Under the pieces are notes generated by a model. The model had not been told where the DNA came from. It worked only from the letters and a program-made list of their open reading frames with translations, and did not search any database. A DNA stretch of 64,000 nt from Onishia taeanensis. Lineage in GTDB: Bacteria; Pseudomonadota; Gammaproteobacteria; Pseudomonadales; Halomonadaceae. The stretch covers positions 405,701 to 469,700 of the forward strand of contig NZ_QLSX01000001.1 of assembly GCF_003268885.1 (NCBI RefSeq), given 5' to 3'. The translations under genes were made by a program, and so were the position numbers. This document shows positions 35,033 to 44,905 of this stretch, piece after piece. Position 1 is the stretch's first letter; every line of letters starts with the position of its first letter.

Positions 35033-35897
35033 TGTGGCGGGCCTTTCTCATCATCTTGGGCAACCGTCGGCGTGGTTTTCCGCTGGTTACCTGACCACCC
35101 GAGGCGCTATCGGATTCTTCACTCAACTCATCACGAAGCTCGTCGCGATGGTTGGCCATTAACGACTTGAGCGTTTCTTCAATGAACGACGGCAAACGCC
35201 GGCGCGACATTAACGATACGCCTTCGAGAATCATGTTCATGGCGATCAGGCGCTCTTCCGTGCGACGCTCGAGCTTCACGGCGATCGGCTTGAAAACCAG
35301 GTTGGCCAACACGATGCCGTAAAAGGTCGTCAGCAGTGCTACGGCCATGCGCTCACCGATAACGCCAATCTGTGCGGCATCCATCCCCTCCAGCATATTG
35401 ACCAGCCCGACCAGGGTGCCAATCATGCCGAAGGCCGGCGCATAAAGCGCCATGGTGCGAAAGATCTGTGCTTCGGCTCGCTCGCGGGCTTTTAGGCGGG
35501 CGATCCGCCAGCTCAGCAAGTCAATGATTTCTTCTTCCCGGGTATTGTCGATCACCAACTGAATACCGGTGCGCATGAAAGGGTTGCGTAAGCTGTCCAG
35601 CCTTTTCTCTACCCCTCGTACATCGCCAGAAAACCATAGCTTTGCCAGCCCCACCAGCTCTTGAAGGTCTTCTTCGACGCGGCTGTTCTCGCGACGGAAT
35701 ACCAGCCCAACCAGCCGCACGACCCGCACCACCTCACGCAGGGGATAACTAATAAAAGTGGCGGCCAGCGTGCCGGTCAGCACGATGGCAAGCCCTGGTA
35801 GGTTGATGAAGCTCGAGGGTGCCTGCGCACTCAGCAGTAGCACACTTGCCAGCATCATCAAGCTGGCTGCAATACCAATCAGTGTGGAGGGGTTCAT
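35025..35897 (-). CDS. Flagellar stator protein MotA, second set (MotC/PomA-like)
   Basis: 290 residues with four membrane helices (PSTLIGIAASLMMLASVLLL first), the cytoplasmic loop, and ALYAPAFGMIGTLVGLVNML, the conserved pore-lining segment. The PAFGMIGTLVGLV form and short first loop are typical of PomA/MotC. It has a charged C-terminal tail of about 40 residues. GGAGGGGTT precedes the ATG. Forms the second stator with the following gene. Confidence 0.92.
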   Translation of the reverse strand: MNPSTLIGIAASLMMLASVLLLSAQAPSSFINLPGLAIVLTGTLAATFISYPLREVVRVVRLVGLVFRRENSRVEEDLQELVGLAKLWFSGDVRGVEKRLDSLRNPFMRTGIQLVIDNTREEEIIDLLSWRIARLKARERAEAQIFRTMALYAPAFGMIGTLVGLVNMLEGMDAAQIGVIGERMAVALLTTFYGIVLANLVFKPIAVKLERRTEERLIAMNMILEGVSLMSRRRLPSFIEETLKSLMANHRDELRDELSEESDSASGGQVTSGKPRRRLPKMMRKARHNA

Positions 35898-35999
35898 GAT
35901 CTGGATATCCGCCTGGGTCGCTGATAAGGAAAAGGAAAACCGGGAGAGCGTGGCATGGCTGGCAGCGTACTTGCCCTACAGGTGCCCGCCTGGGCTCGC

Positions 36000-36026
36000 T
36001 AAAGTTTCTGCATGGGCCGTCGATAA
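36000..36026 (+). promoter_or_regulatory. Sigma-28 (FliA) promoter of flaG
   Basis: TAAAGTTT (36000-36007), identical to the enteric -35 consensus, and GTCGATAA (36019-36026), with 15 bp between TAAA and the -10. One mismatch. The ATG of flaG is at 36075. Confidence 0.9.
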
Positions 36027-36074
36027 CTGTCGTTGAGTAAAAAAACAACCTCAGTACCTGAAGGGCTCACCAGC

Positions 36075-36467
36075 ATGACATCACCGATCAATGAATCAGG
36101 CACTCTGCATGCAATGCCGGCGCTCCAAGAGCTCACGCCACGACAACGCATCGACAGCGCTCTTGCGCAATTGCCACCAGCCGGCGAATCCGCCGCTGAT
36201 GGGCGTGGTGCCTCAACGGCAAGTTCGTCTGCCGTCACCGGCTCGCCAGGTGCAGGCGAACTCGTTGCGCCTATCCAGCGTATCAACGAGGTCATGCGCA
36301 GTTATGGGATCGAGTTTTCGCTCGATGAACATCCGTCTCGTGTGGTTACGCGAATCGTCGATCGCGTCAGCGGTGACGTCATTCGCCAGATCCCATCAGA
36401 AGAAGTGCTGCGAATCGCGAAGCAGCTTGACGAGCTTCAAGGCCGCCTGATCAGCTTCGAAGCTTGA
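36075..36467 (+). CDS. flaG: Flagellar protein FlaG
   Basis: 130 residues from the ATG at 36075 (GAAGGG upstream; an in-frame TTG at 36033 sits on the predicted transcription start and is unlikely). Disordered N-terminus, then the FlaG signature: IEFSLDEHPSRVVTRIVDR, SGDVIRQIPSEEVLRIAKQL. FlaG influences filament length in Vibrio and Pseudomonas. Usually placed between flagellin and fliD; here it stands alone. Confidence 0.88.
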   Translation: MTSPINESGTLHAMPALQELTPRQRIDSALAQLPPAGESAADGRGASTASSSAVTGSPGAGELVAPIQRINEVMRSYGIEFSLDEHPSRVVTRIVDRVSGDVIRQIPSEEVLRIAKQLDELQGRLISFEA

Positions 36468-36590
36468 GTAGGCTATATAAGCCCCAAGCGTCAACTTCCT
36501 GGTTCTGGCTTCTGGATGCTGCGACCAAAGGGCTTGCTGGCCCTCGGCATGGCAAGCAAGGCCTGCGATGCTGGAATGGCCAAAGCCCCC

Positions 36591-36634
36591 AGCCAGTCAG
36601 GAAATAGCCCGTCAGGAATTAGCCCGTCAGGAAT
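36591..36634. repeat. 15-bp tandem repeat between flaG and fliE
   Basis: TAGCCCGTCAGGAAT occurs twice in direct succession (36605-36619, 36620-36634), preceded by a diverged copy (AGCCAGTCAGGAAA). It lies in the 242-bp gap between the convergent flaG and fliE genes. Confidence 0.85.
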
Positions 36635-36709
36635 GTTCGCTGCAAGACGGGCATCTACGCCTACAACGTCAAACCTCGGGTCTACCGCACGTAATGCCAG
36701 CAGGCCTTA

Positions 36710-37039
36710 CTAGACCTGCATATTCATCACGTCCTTATAGGCGGTAACGAGGCGGTTGCGAACCTGCACGCCCATTTCGAACGCCACACTGGCTTTCTGC
36801 ATGTCGACCATCACGTCATTCAAAGCAACATCGCTGTCCCCTGACAGGAAGGCGGTGCGCTGGCCGGCCGCCGTCTGCTGCATCTCGTTGATGCGCTGCA
36901 GCGATGAGCTGAGCTCATCGGCAAAGCCCCCCTGCCCTACCGATGTGGACACGGACTGCCCCTTGAGCTGCTCGCCGCTGGCCTGAGCGGAAAGGCTCTG
37001 CATCTGCTGGAGCGCCGACTGAATCGAAGGAGAACTCAT
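36710..37039 (-). CDS. fliE: Flagellar hook-basal body protein FliE
   Basis: 109 residues from the ATG at 37039 (GAGG upstream). FADELSSSLQRINEMQQTAAGQ, SDVALNDVMVDMQKASVAFEMGVQVRNRLVTAYKDVMNMQV is the FliE pattern. FliE joins the MS ring to the rod and is the first protein exported. Transcribed away from fliF, as in enterics. Confidence 0.96.
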   Translation of the reverse strand: MSSPSIQSALQQMQSLSAQASGEQLKGQSVSTSVGQGGFADELSSSLQRINEMQQTAAGQRTAFLSGDSDVALNDVMVDMQKASVAFEMGVQVRNRLVTAYKDVMNMQV

Positions 37040-37393
37040 GGGCTTAGCCTCATCGTGGGAGTAGTGGGTGAAGCCTAGCAGGAACTCTTGGCACCCCATT
37101 CAGCCAATTGGCGACAAAACCGCAGGCTTTTCTGACCTTTGTCGTTGCCGCAGCTAAGGATAATAGCGTTCATCACAGTACTAACCAAAACGGCACTGAC
37201 CCACTTGCGCTGGCAGACACGGTCCTGATGGAAGCAGTACCGACGGAAACAGTACTGATTAGACGTAGCACTGCCCGAACTAGTACCGCCCGACTCGGGA
37301 CGGACACCCGCGATGAACGGATGTTGACATGTCTTCTGCCCACACCTTTGAGCACATCACGACACGCACTGCCGATCGCTGCCGGAGGCTTTC
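37040..37393. promoter_or_regulatory. Divergent fliE / fliF control region
   Basis: 354 bp without a gene. It should hold the class 2 promoters of fliE and of the fliF operon. A GATAATAGCG near 37158 resembles part of a FlhDC half-site but no convincing partner is seen. Short imperfect repeats of the form CAGTAC(C/T)GA occur around 37180-37300. Confidence 0.45.
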
Positions 37394-39181
37394 ATGAGCA
37401 ACGGGGCCACGGCCACCGATTCTGCACGCCAGGGCAATGCGTCCTCTGCCAGCGCACAGCGCGGGGCGGCACAACCAGCTTTCGATCGAATCAAGGATCA
37501 ATTGAAGCGCAACCCCATGTTGCCATTGCTGATTGCACTGGCGGCGGTGATTGCGATAGTGATCGCCCTGCTGATGTGGGCTCAATCACCGGACTACCGG
37601 GTGCTTTATAGCAATTTGAGCGAAGCAGACGGTGGCCGCATCATCAACGAACTCGACAGCCGCCAGGTGCCCTATCAGTTTGCTGCTGGGGGCAGTGCCT
37701 TGCTGGTGCCGAGCGACAAAGTCAACACGTTGCGCCTCCAACTGGCCGAGCAAGGGCTTCCCCAGGGCGGCAATGTCGGCTTCGAGATCATGGACGACCA
37801 GGCCTTCGGCATCAGTCAATTTGCCGAACAGGTCAATTTCCAGCGCGGGTTGGAAGGCGAACTCGCAAGCTCAATGGAAGCCCTAGGCCCCGTGTCCAAG
37901 GCCCGCATCCATTTAGCAATGGCCCAACCTTCGGTATTCGTTCGCGAAGAAAAACCCGCCAAAGCGTCCGTCGTTTTGACCCTGCAACCCGGCAGAGTCT
38001 TGGGTGAGGGGCAGATCAACGCCATCACTCACATGGTGTCCAGCAGCGTTCCTGATCTGGCTTTAGAGAATGTGACCGTTGTCGATCAGAACGGTCGCCT
38101 GCTTTCACAACCGGACGGGGCCAGTAGCGGCCTCAACGGTACACAGCTGGATTACGTCGCCGAGGTAGAAAACTCTTACCAGCGACGCATAGAAAACATT
38201 CTCAAGCCCATTCTGGGCGACCAGAACATCCATGCTCAGGTGACCGCGCAGGTCGATTTCTCACGTCGAGAGGAAACGGCTGAACGCTACGGCCCCAACC
38301 AGGACCCCAATCAAGCCGCCATCAGAAGTGCACAGGTCAGTGGCACCTATTCGGGTGGTAATGAGCTAGCTCAAGGGGTGCCTGGGGCACTCACCAATAC
38401 GCCACCGGGCGCCGCCGCCTCGCCGATCGATCAGGCCAACGCGGATGCCGGTGCTGGCGGAAACGATGGCGCCAACGGCAATGGTGAGGACGATGGCGGC
38501 GAACCGCCAAGTCGCTTGAGTCAAGACAACGTCATCAATTACGAAGTCGATCGTAACGTTACCCATATCCAGTATCAGCGCGGTGATATCGAACGCCTGA
38601 CCGCCGCGGTCGTGGTCAACTACCGCGAGCAGATGAATGACGAAGGCCAGATGGAAATGGTCGCGCTGGACGATGCCGAGATCGCCCAAATAGAGCGCCT
38701 GGTGCGACAAGCCATCGGTTTCTCGCAAGGCCGTGGCGATGCGATCGAAATCGTCAACAGCCCGTTCACTGGCCAGGATGACAACACGGTCGAACTGGCG
38801 TGGTGGCAACAGTCTGACGTCCAGCAAATGGCCTTCAAGCTGGGACGCTACCTGCTGGTGGGTCTTGCCATCCTGCTGCTGTATCTCTTGATACTGCGCC
38901 CGCTGATCAAGCGCTATACCGAGCAGCCAAGCCTGCCTGGTGCCGGCCAGGTGTCTAGCTCCGGCCAAACCATCAGCACCTCGGTCGGCCAGGACGGTGA
39001 TGAAAGTAATGCCAACAGTGTCGCAGGCGATGAAGGCCCGGCGGAGACCTATACAGCGCCCAGACGACCGCGCAAGTCCGCGACCTACGAGCAAAACCTT
39101 CAAGATCTTCGTGAGATGGCGCAGGAAGATCCCCGCATGGTCGCGATGATCGCACGCAGCTGGATGAACAAAGATGAGTAA
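37394..39181 (+). CDS. fliF: Flagellar MS-ring protein FliF
   Basis: 595 residues. Membrane helix near residue 40 (MLPLLIALAAVIAIVIALLMW), ring-building motifs in the periplasm (YRVLYSNLSEADGGRII, QVPYQFAAGG, QFAEQVNFQRGLEGEL), a low-complexity Gly/Asn/Asp insert around 355-375, second helix near 485-500 (LLVGLAILLLYLLILRPL) and the FliG-binding C-terminus ENL-type helix (YEQNLQDLREMAQEDPRMVAMIARSWM). GGAGG precedes the ATG. First gene of fliFGHIJK. Confidence 0.97.
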   Translation: MSNGATATDSARQGNASSASAQRGAAQPAFDRIKDQLKRNPMLPLLIALAAVIAIVIALLMWAQSPDYRVLYSNLSEADGGRIINELDSRQVPYQFAAGGSALLVPSDKVNTLRLQLAEQGLPQGGNVGFEIMDDQAFGISQFAEQVNFQRGLEGELASSMEALGPVSKARIHLAMAQPSVFVREEKPAKASVVLTLQPGRVLGEGQINAITHMVSSSVPDLALENVTVVDQNGRLLSQPDGASSGLNGTQLDYVAEVENSYQRRIENILKPILGDQNIHAQVTAQVDFSRREETAERYGPNQDPNQAAIRSAQVSGTYSGGNELAQGVPGALTNTPPGAAASPIDQANADAGAGGNDGANGNGEDDGGEPPSRLSQDNVINYEVDRNVTHIQYQRGDIERLTAAVVVNYREQMNDEGQMEMVALDDAEIAQIERLVRQAIGFSQGRGDAIEIVNSPFTGQDDNTVELAWWQQSDVQQMAFKLGRYLLVGLAILLLYLLILRPLIKRYTEQPSLPGAGQVSSSGQTISTSVGQDGDESNANSVAGDEGPAETYTAPRRPRKSATYEQNLQDLREMAQEDPRMVAMIARSWMNKDE

Positions 39182-40181
39182 AGACGCGAGCAAGCTCAGT
39201 GGCGCCCGTAAAAGCGCCATCCTGATGTTGTCACTGGATGAAGACAGTGCCGCCGAGGTCTTCAAGTTTTATTCGGCGCAAGAGGTCCAGAACATCAGTC
39301 AGCAGATGGCTGAACTCGGCCAGATCTCACATGAAGATATGCGTGTGGTACTCAATGAGTTCCGTCGGGAGATCGACGAATACGCCTCTATCAACGTCAA
39401 CTCCAGCGATCATATCCGCTCCGTCCTGACCAAGGCACTGGGCAGCGAGCGCGCAACGAGCCTGATCGAGGATGTACTCGAATCCAAGGGCGCGACCTCT
39501 GGCATAGATGCACTGAACCTGATGGAAGCCTCGGTCGTGTGCGAAATGATTCGCGACGAACATCCGCAGATCATTGCCACCATCCTTGTGCATCTGGAGC
39601 GCAACCAGGCCGCCGATATTCTGGAGCTGCTCGATGACAAATTGCGTAATGATGTGGTCCTGCGCATCGCCACTTTCAGCGGCGTGCAGCCGGCAGCACT
39701 GCAGGAACTGACCGAAGTACTTGGCAACATGCTGGACGGTCAGAACCTCAAGCGCAGCAAGATGGGCGGCGTAAGAACGGCGGCCGAGATCCTCAACCTG
39801 ATGAACTCCAGCCAGGAAGAGACCGTTATCGAAACCGTACGAGCTCACAGCGAAGACCTTGCTCAGCGCATCATCGACGAAATGTTCCTGTTCGAGAACC
39901 TGGAAGATATCGACGACCGCGGCATTCAGATGCTGCTCAAGGAGATCGAGACCAACTCCCTGGTGGTGGCACTGAAGGGGGCGCCAGACACCCTGATGGA
40001 GAAATTCATGCGCAACATGTCGCAGCGAGCTGCCCAGCTGCTGCGTGAAGACATGGAAGCGCGTGGCCCGATTCGCCTGTCCCAGGTAGAAGCCGAACAG
40101 AAGTCCATTCTGCAAGTCGTCAGGCGCCTCGCCGATAGCGGCGAAGTGGTACTGAGCGGAGGAGACGACAGCTATGTCTGA
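39174..40181 (+). CDS. fliG: Flagellar motor switch protein FliG
   Basis: 335 residues. Three armadillo-like domains: SGARKSAILMLSLDEDSAAEVFKF at the FliF-binding end, the EHPQII motif (ILVHLERNQAADIL) in the middle, and the C-terminal torque helix with charged residues (SQRAAQLLREDMEARGPIRL). Starts 8 bp before the fliF stop. Rotor contact point of the stators. Confidence 0.98.
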   Translation: MSKDASKLSGARKSAILMLSLDEDSAAEVFKFYSAQEVQNISQQMAELGQISHEDMRVVLNEFRREIDEYASINVNSSDHIRSVLTKALGSERATSLIEDVLESKGATSGIDALNLMEASVVCEMIRDEHPQIIATILVHLERNQAADILELLDDKLRNDVVLRIATFSGVQPAALQELTEVLGNMLDGQNLKRSKMGGVRTAAEILNLMNSSQEETVIETVRAHSEDLAQRIIDEMFLFENLEDIDDRGIQMLLKEIETNSLVVALKGAPDTLMEKFMRNMSQRAAQLLREDMEARGPIRLSQVEAEQKSILQVVRRLADSGEVVLSGGDDSYV

Positions 40182-40947
40182 TCCTGACGGCCGCTGGAAT
40201 GACCAATGGCGCCCCTGGCAAATGGACGAGCTCAAGGAACGTGCACGCAGCGCTCCTGCTGCACGTCCTGCCGACCTGGAGCGCCAAGCCAGAATCCGGC
40301 GTCGCGCTCAGGAGCATCAGGCGGCTCTTGAGGCCGAACGGCAACGGATACACGACGAAGCACGCGATAAAGGCTACCAGGATGGCTTCGAAGCAGGGCG
40401 CAAGGAAGGACACGAAGAGGGGCTGAAACAAGGCCGCGCGAAAGGCGAAGAAGAGTTGCGCCAGAAGACGCAAGACACCATTGCCCCTCTGCAGCCCCTG
40501 GCCGCTCGCTTCGGCGAAGCCATTGCCCAACTCGATGACGAAATCGCCGATGCGTTGGTCAACTTGGCCATTGCGACGGGACGTCAACTTGCGGGGGATG
40601 CCTTGAAGGCCAGTCCCGAGCAGATTCTGGACATTGTGCGTGAACTGATTCATGTCGAGCCGGCGCTGTCCGGTAAGCCAAGACTCTGGTTGCATCCAGA
40701 GGATATGACCATCGTGGAAGAGCAGCTTGGCCACGAGATCGAAAGTGCAGGCTGGCAGCTACAACCGGACGACCAGCTCAGCCGTGGTGGATGTAGGGTC
40801 ACGAGCCAGAGCGGCGAACTGGATGCCAGTTGGGAATCGCGCTTCGAGGCCATCTCTGACCAGGTACGCCACCGGTTACCTGCTCACTCAGCAGTCTCTC
40901 AAGAGCAAGAGCAAGAGCAAGAGCAAGACCAGGAGACCGAAGCATGA
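40174..40947 (+). CDS. fliH: Flagellar export ATPase regulator FliH
   Basis: 257 residues. N-terminal [11 protein letters not shown], a GxxxG-type repeat helix ([30 protein letters not shown]), and a C-terminal V-ATPase-E-like domain. Ends in a low-complexity [10 protein letters not shown] tail coded by a hexanucleotide repeat. FliH dimers bind FliI and anchor it at FliN/FlhA. Overlaps fliG and fliI. Confidence 0.95.
   Translation: MSDPDGRWNDQWRPWQMDELKERARSAPAARPADLERQARIRRRAQEHQAALEAERQRIHDEARDKGYQDGFEAGRKEGHEEGLKQGRAKGEEELRQKTQDTIAPLQPLAARFGEAIAQLDDEIADALVNLAIATGRQLAGDALKASPEQILDIVRELIHVEPALSGKPRLWLHPEDMTIVEEQLGHEIESAGWQLQPDDQLSRGGCRVTSQSGELDASWESRFEAISDQVRHRLPAHSAVSQEQEQEQEQDQETEA
40901..40929. 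repeat. Hexanucleotide repeat in the 3' end of fliH
   Basis: AAGAGC-type unit repeated nearly five times, encoding Glu-Gln pairs just before the FliH stop. Six-base units keep frame, so copy change would only lengthen or shorten the tail. Confidence 0.9.
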
Positions 40948-42338
40948 ATGCCGCCGAGCGCGCGACCACACACCAGACCCACTGGCGAGAAACCCTCGAC
41001 CGGGTCATGGCGCGCGTTGAAGCATTGCCTAGCTACCGGGCCAGCGGCCGGATCACTCGTGCGACGGGGCTGGTGCTCGAAGCCGTAGGGCTTCGGGTGC
41101 CGCTGGGAAGCGCCTGTCGCATCGAGCTGAGTGCGGACAGCACCCATGCCAAGGCGCGCTACGCCGAAGCCGAGGTAGTGGGTTTTTCCGGCGAAAAACT
41201 GTTCCTGATGCCTCTCGCCGAGATCAGCGGCCTGACGCCAGGTGCCCGCGTCCTTCCTCTCGGCGATGGCGGAGCACAAACTGCCCGGCGTTTCCCGTTG
41301 GGGGCATCCTTGCTCGGACGAGTCGTCGATGGCAACGGCAAGCCTCTAGACGGTGCAAGATCATTACAGGACGCTCCCCATGCACCACTGGCCACGCCGC
41401 CACTGAACCCGCTGGCACGTGCGCCGATAGAGAAACAGATCGATGTCGGCATCCGCGCCATCAATGCGCTATTAAGCGTTGGCCGCGGTCAGCGTATGGG
41501 GCTTTTTGCCGGCTCTGGCGTCGGCAAGTCGGTGCTGCTTGGGATGATGGCCCGTTACACCAAGGCCGACGTGATTGTCGTGGGGCTGATTGGCGAACGT
41601 GGCCGAGAGGTACAAGATTTCATCGACAACATCCTCGGTGAAGAAGGGCGCAAGCGGTCCGTGGTCGTGGCGGCGCCTGCCGACACTTCTCCTCTGCAAC
41701 GTCTGCAGGGTGCCTCCTATGCCACTCGCCTTGCAGAAGGCTTTCGCGATGAAGGCAAGAATGTGCTGCTGATCATGGACTCGCTGACACGCTATGCCAT
41801 GGCACAGCGTGAAATTGCCTTGGCGATCGGTGAGCCCCCCGCGACCAAAGGCTATCCCGCTTCGGTGTTCGCCAAACTGCCCGGGCTGGTCGAGCGTGCA
41901 GGCAATGGCGAAAAGGGTGGCGGATCGATCACTGCCTTTTATACGGTCTTGACCGAAGGCGATGATCAACAAGACCCTATCGCCGATTCGGCGCGTGCCA
42001 TCTTGGATGGCCATATCGTGCTGTCACGCGCGCTAGCCGAATCAGGCCACTACCCCGCTATCGACATCGAAGCATCGATCAGTCGCGCGATGGGGGCCAT
42101 CACGGATCATGCACAGCAGCAGCAGGCACGGCTTTTCAAGCAGCATTTTTCACGCTATCAGCGCAACCGCGACCTGATCAGCGTTGGCGCTTATAGCCCC
42201 GGTCATGACCCACAGCTTGATCAGGCCGTTCAGCTATTCCCACACCTGGAACACTTCCTGCAGCAGCAAATTGAAGAACGTACCGACGTGGCAGAAGCCA
42301 AGCAGTCCTTATCGGCTATCGTTGGAGGTGGAAGATGA
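40944..42338 (+). CDS. fliI: Flagellum-specific export ATPase FliI
   Basis: 464 residues. P-loop [15 protein letters not shown], Walker [43 protein letters not shown], the F1-beta-like signatures of FliI. N-terminal region variable. Hexameric ATPase that unloads chaperone-bound substrates at the export gate. Overlaps fliH (ATGA) and fliJ. Confidence 0.98.
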   Translation: MNAAERATTHQTHWRETLDRVMARVEALPSYRASGRITRATGLVLEAVGLRVPLGSACRIELSADSTHAKARYAEAEVVGFSGEKLFLMPLAEISGLTPGARVLPLGDGGAQTARRFPLGASLLGRVVDGNGKPLDGARSLQDAPHAPLATPPLNPLARAPIEKQIDVGIRAINALLSVGRGQRMGLFAGSGVGKSVLLGMMARYTKADVIVVGLIGERGREVQDFIDNILGEEGRKRSVVVAAPADTSPLQRLQGASYATRLAEGFRDEGKNVLLIMDSLTRYAMAQREIALAIGEPPATKGYPASVFAKLPGLVERAGNGEKGGGSITAFYTVLTEGDDQQDPIADSARAILDGHIVLSRALAESGHYPAIDIEASISRAMGAITDHAQQQQARLFKQHFSRYQRNRDLISVGAYSPGHDPQLDQAVQLFPHLEHFLQQQIEERTDVAEAKQSLSAIVGGGR

Positions 42339-42793
42339 GTGCATCCTTACCGCTCGATACCCTGACAGAGCTGGCCAGAGAGGCTCGAGATGCAGCCGGC
42401 CAGACGCTGGCCAACGAACGACGCTCCCAGCAGCAGGCTGCGACACAATTGGACACCCTGCGACGCTACCGGCTTGAGTACGCCACTCGTCTGCAGAATG
42501 CCATGCATAACGGCATAGACCCGGCGACGCTGCACAACTATCAGCAGTTCCTGGCCTCCCTCGATGCCGCCGTAGACCGAGCTCGCGCGGCGCTCGAGGA
42601 TCACTCGCAACGTGTCGAAGGCTGTCAGCAGCATTGGCGGGAAGAGCAGAAGCGCTTGACGTCCTACGATACCTTGGCGAATCGCCGCCAGGAAAAGGCG
42701 CGGCGTCTAGAGCAACGCCAGGAACAACGCCACAACGATGAAATGAGCAGCAATAGCCTGTTGCGTCGCACACCCGATGATCGGGGCCTCTAG
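42335..42793 (+). CDS. fliJ: Flagellar export protein FliJ
   Basis: 152 residues, two long coiled-coil helices rich in Gln, Arg and Ala ([41 protein letters not shown]). FliJ is the central stalk of the FliI ring and activates the gate. Position between fliI and fliK supports the call; the sequence itself is low in identity in this family. Starts within the end of fliI (ATGA). Confidence 0.92.
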   Translation: MSASLPLDTLTELAREARDAAGQTLANERRSQQQAATQLDTLRRYRLEYATRLQNAMHNGIDPATLHNYQQFLASLDAAVDRARAALEDHSQRVEGCQQHWREEQKRLTSYDTLANRRQEKARRLEQRQEQRHNDEMSSNSLLRRTPDDRGL

Positions 42794-42801
42794 GAGATTA
42801 C

Positions 42802-44214
42802 ATGGATATCATGGACGTAATGTCAGCCCCTTCATCCTCGAGCAAAGCCACTGGGCGGCAGGCCAACGGGGCACAGCAAGGCACCACTCAGGACTTTGGG
42901 GCGCTGCTGTCTCAACGCCAGACCCGCGCCGACGGCAAACAGGACGCTTCCTCGCCTCAGGCCTTGCCGGCATCGCAAGACACATCGCTAGCGCGCCTTA
43001 AGCAAGCGGTTGCGGCGCTGAGTCCAGAGCAGCTAAGTGCCTTGAAAGACCAACTTCAGCAATCCCCTGCTCAGGATGCCCTCAGCGCTTCACAACGAGA
43101 GGCACTGGCCGCCCTTCTCGATGGTGAGCCTCTGGGCGAGAAAGCTGCCCAAGACCTGAGCAAGGTCCTGTCAGCACTTGAGTCATTGCCAAACAACGGC
43201 CAGCAGAGCCCGACTTCAGACCCGGATAGCTCTCAGACCTGGGTGAGTGACGTCGACACGGATGGAACCGACCCATCCGTAGCGAGCGGCATCGCACCTG
43301 ATGCGACGCCAATCACCGACATCAAGGATGGCCCCCTGGGCCTGTCCGTGATTGCCGCGCGAATGAATCTCATCGACCAGGCTGGCAGTTCCAGTAATGG
43401 CAACAAATTAGCGCTGGCAGGCCAAGCCGCGGCGAATGGTGACGGCCGCCGAGATCAGACGACTCTCAGTCAGCCTGCACTCAATGCAGCAGATTGGCTC
43501 AACCGTAATGCGATGGCCCAGGCAGTCGGTGATTCCGCCGCGACCGCTGCCAACCGTCAAAGCATGCCAGGAATCGTCACCTCGGATAGCGCGGCAGCCG
43601 CCCTGATGGCAGATGGCGCCGATGCTCGCAGCGCCGCCTTCACGCCTTCATCCGCTAGCTCGGATATGCTGGCGGCGCTTTCATCTGGAGACCGTCTTAG
43701 CGGCATGGCCGGTGCAGGGGCCAACTCGGCATCCGTCAGCACATCTGCCCAGGCCCAGGTCGGCAGCGGGGCCTTGACCGCCCCGGTCGCCAGTCAGCAA
43801 TGGCAGCAGCAACTGGGCCAGCAACTGCTTGGCATGACCCAGCGCGGTGACCAGCAGATGGAGTTAAAGCTTCACCCTGCCGACCTAGGCCCCCTGTCCG
43901 TCAGTCTCAAAGTCGCGGAACATGGTGGTGCCCAAGCCCAGTTCCTGTCGGCTCACGCCCAGGTTCGCAACGCCCTTGAGCAAGCCATTCCTCAACTGAG
44001 AGAAGCACTGGCACAGCAGGGCATCACCCTTGGCGACACCTCGGTAGGACACCAGGCATCCGGCCAGCATTCCCAGGAACAGGGCCTTGCGGGTCGTCAG
44101 TCACAGGGAACTGGCATCATCGGTGAAAATGATGAAGGTGGGGTGGACCCGCGCTCAATGCTGAGCCCATCAGCCACCAGCCTGATAGATGGGCGCGTGG
44201 ATCTGTATGCCTGA
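42802..44214 (+). CDS. fliK: Flagellar hook-length control protein FliK
   Basis: 470 residues. Long Ser/Ala/Gln-rich ruler region, then the C-terminal switching domain from about 340: QQLLGMTQRGDQQMELKLHPADLGPLSVSLKV, QFLSAHAQVRNALEQAIPQLREALAQQGI. It measures the hook and triggers the FlhB switch. AGGAG lies 5 bp before the ATG. Last gene of fliFGHIJK, followed by a terminator. A second FliK-like gene is at 22278-23612. Confidence 0.95.
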   Translation: MDIMDVMSAPSSSSKATGRQANGAQQGTTQDFGALLSQRQTRADGKQDASSPQALPASQDTSLARLKQAVAALSPEQLSALKDQLQQSPAQDALSASQREALAALLDGEPLGEKAAQDLSKVLSALESLPNNGQQSPTSDPDSSQTWVSDVDTDGTDPSVASGIAPDATPITDIKDGPLGLSVIAARMNLIDQAGSSSNGNKLALAGQAAANGDGRRDQTTLSQPALNAADWLNRNAMAQAVGDSAATAANRQSMPGIVTSDSAAAALMADGADARSAAFTPSSASSDMLAALSSGDRLSGMAGAGANSASVSTSAQAQVGSGALTAPVASQQWQQQLGQQLLGMTQRGDQQMELKLHPADLGPLSVSLKVAEHGGAQAQFLSAHAQVRNALEQAIPQLREALAQQGITLGDTSVGHQASGQHSQEQGLAGRQSQGTGIIGENDEGGVDPRSMLSPSATSLIDGRVDLYA

Positions 44215-44319
44215 CTGGCACTGACGGAAACATTCTCCTCCGTCACCTGTTCCACATCGTCTCGTCTTCTCCAGCTGGTAAATGAGTGACCAGTGACAAA
44301 ATCGTGAGTTGAGTGCTTT

Positions 44320-44346
44320 ACGGTGGCCTATTCGCGCCACCGTTTT
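44320..44346 (+). terminator. Intrinsic terminator between fliK and fliL
   Basis: ACGGTGG, a 10-nt loop, CCACCGT, then TTTAT. A 7-bp perfect stem 105 bp after fliK. It separates fliFGHIJK from fliLMNOPQR, so fliL probably has its own promoter in the 60 bp that follow or upstream read-through. Confidence 0.82.
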
Positions 44347-44406
44347 ATCTCTTTAGCCCGCATACTCCCTAGCCAAAGGGCATCAACTACGACAATGGCG
44401 GAATAA

Positions 44407-44886
44407 ATGGCAAAATCTTCGACCTCTTCAGGGAAAAAATGGCTTCTGGTCGTGTTGCTGATGGTTCTTGTGTCATCCGCGACGGCAGCTGGTGTCTACC
44501 TTCTGATGGATACGGGTAGCCAGGCACAAGCCGCCGAAAATGCCGAACCTGAGCCCGTGACGGCTCCCGACCCCATTTTCGTCAAAATTGATCCCTTCAC
44601 TGTCAACATCAGTGGCGACGACTACGGCAACCGTTTCCTGTATATAGGCCTGACTCTGCAGGTCGACGACGAGACAACACGCGACCTGCTAGTGAACCAC
44701 ATGCCTCAGGTACGCAGTCGAATGCTGATGCTATTTGCCGATCAAAGCGTCGAGGAGTTGACCTCTCCAGACGGGAAAACCCGTCTTTCGGATCAAGTCA
44801 TGAGCCTGTTCGATACCCCCTTGACCGAGCCACAACCCGAGCTGGCGATCAGTGATGTGCTGTTCACCGATTTTATTGTGCAATAA
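44407..44886 (+). CDS. fliL: Flagellar basal body-associated protein FliL
   Basis: 159 residues. One membrane helix near the N-terminus (WLLVVLLMVLVSSATAAGVYLLM), then the stomatin-like periplasmic domain: FVKIDPFTVNIS, FLYIGLTLQVDDETT, MPQVRSRMLMLFADQSVEEL. FliL surrounds and supports the stator units. GGCGGAA precedes the ATG. Confidence 0.95.
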   Translation: MAKSSTSSGKKWLLVVLLMVLVSSATAAGVYLLMDTGSQAQAAENAEPEPVTAPDPIFVKIDPFTVNISGDDYGNRFLYIGLTLQVDDETTRDLLVNHMPQVRSRMLMLFADQSVEELTSPDGKTRLSDQVMSLFDTPLTEPQPELAISDVLFTDFIVQ

Positions 44887-44905
44887 CTCATAGTGCCCAA
44901 GCGCC

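Noticed and set aside
36591..36634. Short direct repeats considered as a CRISPR array.
   Set aside because: Units are contiguous with no spacers, and no cas genes are present in the window.
36516..36713. 65-codon open frame between flaG and fliE.
   Set aside because: It runs through the tandem repeat, has no good ribosome site and no recognisable features; probably non-coding.
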